Assembly (NCBI GenBank): GCA_900550825.1
Contig: URTZ01000034.1
Location: 1 to 14,497, forward strand
DNA length: 14,497 bases
Direction: 5' to 3'
From: an uncultured Collinsella sp.
GTDB lineage: Bacteria; Actinomycetota; Coriobacteriia; Coriobacteriales; Coriobacteriaceae
Part shown: positions 11,416 to 14,497 of the stretch, piece after piece
Layout: each line of letters opens with the position of its first letter
Position numbering within the stretch: the first letter of the stretch is position 1
The notes under the pieces: generated by a model
Databases searched by the model: none
What the model was told of the DNA's origin: nothing
Seen by the model: only the letters and a program-made list of their open reading frames with translations
Program-made: the position numbers and the translations under genes

Positions 11416-12873
11416 TTACGCAGCGAGGCGCTTGAGGACGTCGATGAGCAGCTCGTAGAAGCGCTCAGCAGAAGCGAGCTCCATGCTCTCGTCCGGGGTG
11501 TGGACATCGGAGAGCGTCGGGCCCACGGCGATGGCGTCCAGACCGTGCAGGGCCTCGGCGAACAGGCCGCACTCAAGGCCGGCATGGATGGACTCGATGC
11601 GCAGCTCGGAGCCAAAGAGCTCGCGATAGCTCTCGACAAAGATGTCGCGGACCGGCGAATGCTCGGCATAGCTCCAGCCGGGATACTCGAACTCAAACTT
11701 GGCGTCGAAGCCCAAGACATCGGCCAGCGTCTGCAGGCGGTCCTTGAACTCGTTCTGCAGCGAGGTGATCGAGGAGCGCGGGGACAGCATAATCTTGACC
11801 TCGTCATCGGAGGTGGCGACCACGCCGATGTTGGAGGAAACCTCGACGGAGCCGTCGGTGGCGACGTTGCGGCGAATCACGCCGTTAGGGGCAAGACGCA
11901 GGGCGCGGATGAGGGCAAGCGCGGACTTCTGGTCCATGGCCTCGACCTCGGCGTCGTCGGCAATCTCGACGGTGCAAGTAAAGCCGGGGTCGAAGACCTC
12001 GAGCTCGGCGGTGACGTCGGCGATGATGCCCCTTGCGATCTCGGCCGCTGCCTCGGCGGCAGCGTGGTCGGCGTAAACCAGCTCGGCCTTGCACTCACGG
12101 TTGATGGCGTTGTCCTTAGTGCCGCCGTTAAAGCTGACGATGGCGGGCTCGCCGGCGACCATCAGGCGGTCGATGATGCGGGCCATGATGAGGTTGCCGT
12201 TGCCGCGCTCCAGGTTGATATCGCTGCCGGAGTGGCCGCCCAGCAGGCCGGAGATGTCGAGCGTGAGGGTACTACCGGTCTTATGCTCGCGCGCGATCGG
12301 GCAGGTGTAGGTAACGACGACGCCGCCGGCACAGCTGACGGTGGCAACGCCCTCTTCCTCGGAGTCAAGGTTGATCATGGTGCGGGCGCTAATCTGGGAC
12401 TTGTCGAGCGTCTCGGCGCCAACCAGGCCAGTCTCCTCGTCGGTGGTGAACACGCACTCGAGGGCCGGATGAGCAATCGAATCGTCGTTGAGCACGGTAA
12501 GCATCAGAGCGACAGCAATGCCGTTGTCGGCGCCCAGGGTGGTGCCGTTAGCGGTGAGGACGCCGTCCTTGACGACCAGGTCGATACCGTCGGTCGTAAA
12601 GTCGTGCTCGACGGAACCCAGCTTGTCGCACACCATGTCGATGTGACCCTGCAGCATCACGGTCGGGGCATTCTCGGCGCCGGCAGACGCGGGCTTGCGA
12701 ATGATGACGTTGTAGACCTCGTCCTGATACACATCGAGACCGCGCTCCTTGGCAAACGCAACCAGGAAATCGCTGATGCCCTTCTCGTTGCCAGACCCAC
12801 GGGGGATCGCGCTGACCTCCTCAAAGAAATGGAACAGCTGGGCGGGCTCGTAGCCGGTAATCTTGTAGTCCAT
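11416..12873 (-). CDS. pepD: Aminoacyl-histidine dipeptidase (M20 family, PepD type)
   Basis: A 485-residue zinc dipeptidase of family M20C that hydrolyses Xaa-His dipeptides such as carnosine in the cytoplasm; E. coli PepD is the same length. Metal and catalytic residues are H77 and D79 (LQGHIDMVC), D116 (LGADNGIA), E146/E147 (TTDEETGLVGAETL), D170 (INLDSEEEG) and H458 (SDVHTPDESMEL). The lid/dimerisation domain carries GGHSGSDINLERGNGN. I chose ATG 12873 because AGGAGG lies just upstream and the product then begins MDYKITGYEPAQLFHFFEEV, as in the family. The open frame extends 35 codons further upstream without support. It is a single-gene unit, with the terminator at 11320-11360 behind it and a weak promoter at 12918-12946. 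It lies between clpC and the hip island. Confidence 0.95.
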   Translation of the reverse strand: MDYKITGYEPAQLFHFFEEVSAIPRGSGNEKGISDFLVAFAKERGLDVYQDEVYNVIIRKPASAGAENAPTVMLQGHIDMVCDKLGSVEHDFTTDGIDLVVKDGVLTANGTTLGADNGIAVALMLTVLNDDSIAHPALECVFTTDEETGLVGAETLDKSQISARTMINLDSEEEGVATVSCAGGVVVTYTCPIAREHKTGSTLTLDISGLLGGHSGSDINLERGNGNLIMARIIDRLMVAGEPAIVSFNGGTKDNAINRECKAELVYADHAAAEAAAEIARGIIADVTAELEVFDPGFTCTVEIADDAEVEAMDQKSALALIRALRLAPNGVIRRNVATDGSVEVSSNIGVVATSDDEVKIMLSPRSSITSLQNEFKDRLQTLADVLGFDAKFEFEYPGWSYAEHSPVRDIFVESYRELFGSELRIESIHAGLECGLFAEALHGLDAIAVGPTLSDVHTPDESMELASAERFYELLIDVLKRLAA

Positions 12874-12917
12874 GGTGCCTCCTTGGCGCAACTGGTTAGA
12901 CAGTAAGACATGCGACT

Positions 12918-12946
12918 TGTATATTCCCAGACTTTGCGTGCATAAA
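12918..12946 (-). promoter_or_regulatory. Possible pepD promoter
   Basis: On the minus strand there is a -35-like TTTATG (12946-12941), a 17-bp spacer and a -10-like TATACA (12923-12918), about 45 nt before the pepD ATG. The -35 is poor, so the call is weak. Confidence 0.35.
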
Positions 12947-13030
12947 CCAGTCGAAAACGCCGAGCGCCCTCGCATCATCGGCTAACGGTGGACCGTATAG
13001 CGCAACGGTCACAACTTCCGCAGCTCTACA

Positions 13031-13062
13031 AATCGAGGCGCCCTTTCCGGAGCGCCTCGATT
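13031..13062 (-). terminator. Terminator of clpC
   Basis: A perfect 11-bp stem (AATCGAGGCGC 13031-13041; GCGCCTCGATT 13052-13062) has a 10-nt loop. It starts 25 nt after the clpC stop on the minus strand. The following minus-strand sequence TGTAGAGC is not a real T-run, although the stem itself ends in ATT. Confidence 0.65.
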
Positions 13063-13087
13063 GCGCGTATCAAATTGTCGCCACGCC

Positions 13088-14497
13088 CTACAGCGCGCCG
13101 GAACCGGCTTGCATCATGCCGCCGGGGCCCGAACTCACTCCACCGCTTACGGGCGCGGCGTTGCCGGTGTGCAGTGCCGCCGGAGCGGTATCGCCGCCGA
13201 GCGCGCCGACCGGACGCGGTGCCGGAATCTCGCCCGTGCCGTGGCTAAAGACAAACTTGCCGTCGGCCACATCGCACAGGACGGTATCGCCCTCGCCCCA
13301 CTCGCCGGCCAGCAGCTCCTCGGACAGCGGGTCCTCAATGAGCTTTTGGATGGCACGGCGCAGCGGACGCGCGCCATTGGTGAGGTCGGTGCCCTCGGCC
13401 ACGATCTTGTCGTAGGCCGCATCGGTGAGCTTGATGTTCATGCCGTTGGCAATCAGGCGTTGACGCAGGTCGTCCACCAGCAGGTGCGCGATCTTGGTCA
13501 GATTCTCGCCCGAAAGCTTCTGGAACACCACGATGTCGTCGATACGGTTGAGCAGCTCGGGGCGGAACAGGCGCTTGAGTTCGCCCATCGCACGGCCCTT
13601 AATCTCGCTCGAGGTAAGGCCCTGCTCGCCGGTGGTGCCAAAGCCAACGCTCGCATCCTGCGCAATCTCGCGGGCGCCCACGTTGGACGTCATGATAATC
13701 ACGGTATTGCGGAAGTCGACCGTCTTGCCCTGGCTATCGGTCAGGCGGCCCTCCTCCAGCACCTGCAGCAGAATGTTGAAGATATCGGGGTGCGCCTTCT
13801 CAATCTCGTCGAACAGCACAACCGAGTACGGATGACGGCGCACGGCCTTGGTGAGCTGACCGCCCTCGTCATGGCCAACGTAGCCCGGGGGGCTACCGAT
13901 AAGCTTGGAGACCTCGAACTCGCTGCCGAACTCCGACATGTCGAAGCTGATGAGCGCGTCCTTGCTGCCAAAGAGGTATTCGGCGAGTGTCTTGGCGAGC
14001 TCGGTCTTGCCCGTGCCGGTGGGGCCCAGGAAGATAAAGCTGCCGCCGGGGCGACGCGGGTCCTTGAGCGGCGAACGGCTGCGGCGAACGGCCTTGGCAA
14101 CGGCCTCGACTGCCTCGTCCTGGCCGATAATGCGGGTCTTGAGCACGCTTTCGGTCTGCAGCAGGCGACGGCTCTCGCTCTCGGTGAGCGAAGACACCGG
14201 CACACCCGAGGTCACGGAGACGATGTCGGCAATCTGGGCGACGTCGATGGTGAGCGGGCTCGCGTCGAGCTCGGCCGTCCAGGCAGCCTTGGCCTCGGCA
14301 AGCTCAATCTCGGCAGCCTTTTGCTGCTCGGTGATCTCGGCGGCCTTGTTCATGTCGTCGCTCTCGGTGGCCTCCTGCGCGGCGGCCTTAAGCTCCTCCA
14401 CGCGATGCTCGGCCTCGCGCACCGGCTCGGGCGCGCGATTGGCGGCGATGCGGGCGCGGGCACCGGCCTCGTCGATGAGGTCGATGGCCTTATCGGG
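13088..14497 (-). CDS. clpC: ATP-dependent Clp protease ATPase subunit ClpC, C-terminal part (runs off the right edge)
   Basis: The last 469 codons of an AAA+ unfoldase that feeds substrates to ClpP in protein quality control. The reading frame is open to base 14497 and starts in PDKAIDLIDEAGARARI, the end of the first AAA+ module. The middle coiled-coil domain follows (AEHRVEELKAAAQ... to about 14290). The second AAA+ module has RIIGQDEAVEAVAKAVRRSR, Walker A GPTGTGKTELAKTLAEY, GSPPGYVGHDEGGQL, Walker B VVLFDEIEKAHPDIFN, sensor-1 TSNVG and the arginine-finger region LFRPELLNRID. The C-terminal D2-small domain ends in RPLRRAIQKLIEDPLSEELL. The short middle domain favours ClpC over ClpB. After about residue 420 of this fragment comes an unusual Gly/Ala/Pro-rich tail of some 45 residues ending SGPGGMMQAGSGAL. 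The 5' end is not in the window. Confidence 0.95.
   Translation of the reverse strand, partial: PDKAIDLIDEAGARARIAANRAPEPVREAEHRVEELKAAAQEATESDDMNKAAEITEQQKAAEIELAEAKAAWTAELDASPLTIDVAQIADIVSVTSGVPVSSLTESESRRLLQTESVLKTRIIGQDEAVEAVAKAVRRSRSPLKDPRRPGGSFIFLGPTGTGKTELAKTLAEYLFGSKDALISFDMSEFGSEFEVSKLIGSPPGYVGHDEGGQLTKAVRRHPYSVVLFDEIEKAHPDIFNILLQVLEEGRLTDSQGKTVDFRNTVIIMTSNVGAREIAQDASVGFGTTGEQGLTSSEIKGRAMGELKRLFRPELLNRIDDIVVFQKLSGENLTKIAHLLVDDLRQRLIANGMNIKLTDAAYDKIVAEGTDLTNGARPLRRAIQKLIEDPLSEELLAGEWGEGDTVLCDVADGKFVFSHGTGEIPAPRPVGALGGDTAPAALHTGNAAPVSGGVSSGPGGMMQAGSGAL

Noticed and set aside
12874..12978. 35-codon N-terminal extension of pepD
   Set aside because: AGGAGG directly precedes ATG 12873, giving exactly the usual family N-terminus and length; the extension would cover the promoter region.

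Overview
The window looks like chromosomal DNA from a Collinsella-type member of the Coriobacteriia (high-GC Gram-positive gut bacteria). This is inferred from the strong G/C preference at third codon positions, the Gram-positive gene order and the protein sequences; no database was consulted.

The backbone is a housekeeping block on the minus strand. Read in the direction of transcription (right to left) it runs clpC (3' part), pepD, disA-ispD-ispF-cysS-rlmB-yacP, tRNA-Thr(TGT), and then tRNA-Tyr, tRNA-Thr(GGT), tRNA-Met and the 5' part of tuf. The order clpC - disA - ispD - ispF - cysS - rlmB - yacP is the well-known Bacillus subtilis order with radA and other genes missing and other genes inserted. 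disA to cysS is tightly packed: stop/start overlaps of 1 and 11 nt, then a 3-nt gap. cysS and rlmB are separated by two hairpins, one of them a palindrome of about 100 bp. The tRNA-tuf unit has a near-consensus sigma-70 promoter.

Only four genes lie on the plus strand, and they interrupt the block at two points: (i) 1670-3010, an excisionase-type helix-turn-helix fused to a HipA-like kinase, preceded by two copies of an inverted repeat that look like self-operators; (ii) mntP (manganese efflux) followed by a canonical hipB-hipA toxin-antitoxin pair, whose promoter region carries a perfect 16-bp inverted repeat plus a third half-site inside the mntP terminator. The middle of hipB appears to be read out of its ancestral frame between two C5 tracts.

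The 711-bp gap between tRNA-Tyr and tRNA-Thr(TGT) has no convincing gene. It holds two families of palindromic repeats: five copies of a GAGCGTGGATAATC-type motif and two nested hairpins with TCTGTAACA/TGTTACAGA arms.

The strongest candidates for undescribed biology are the single-protein HTH-kinase locus with its paired operators, the hipB frame scar, and the palindromic elements at 1028-1339 and 4718-4819.
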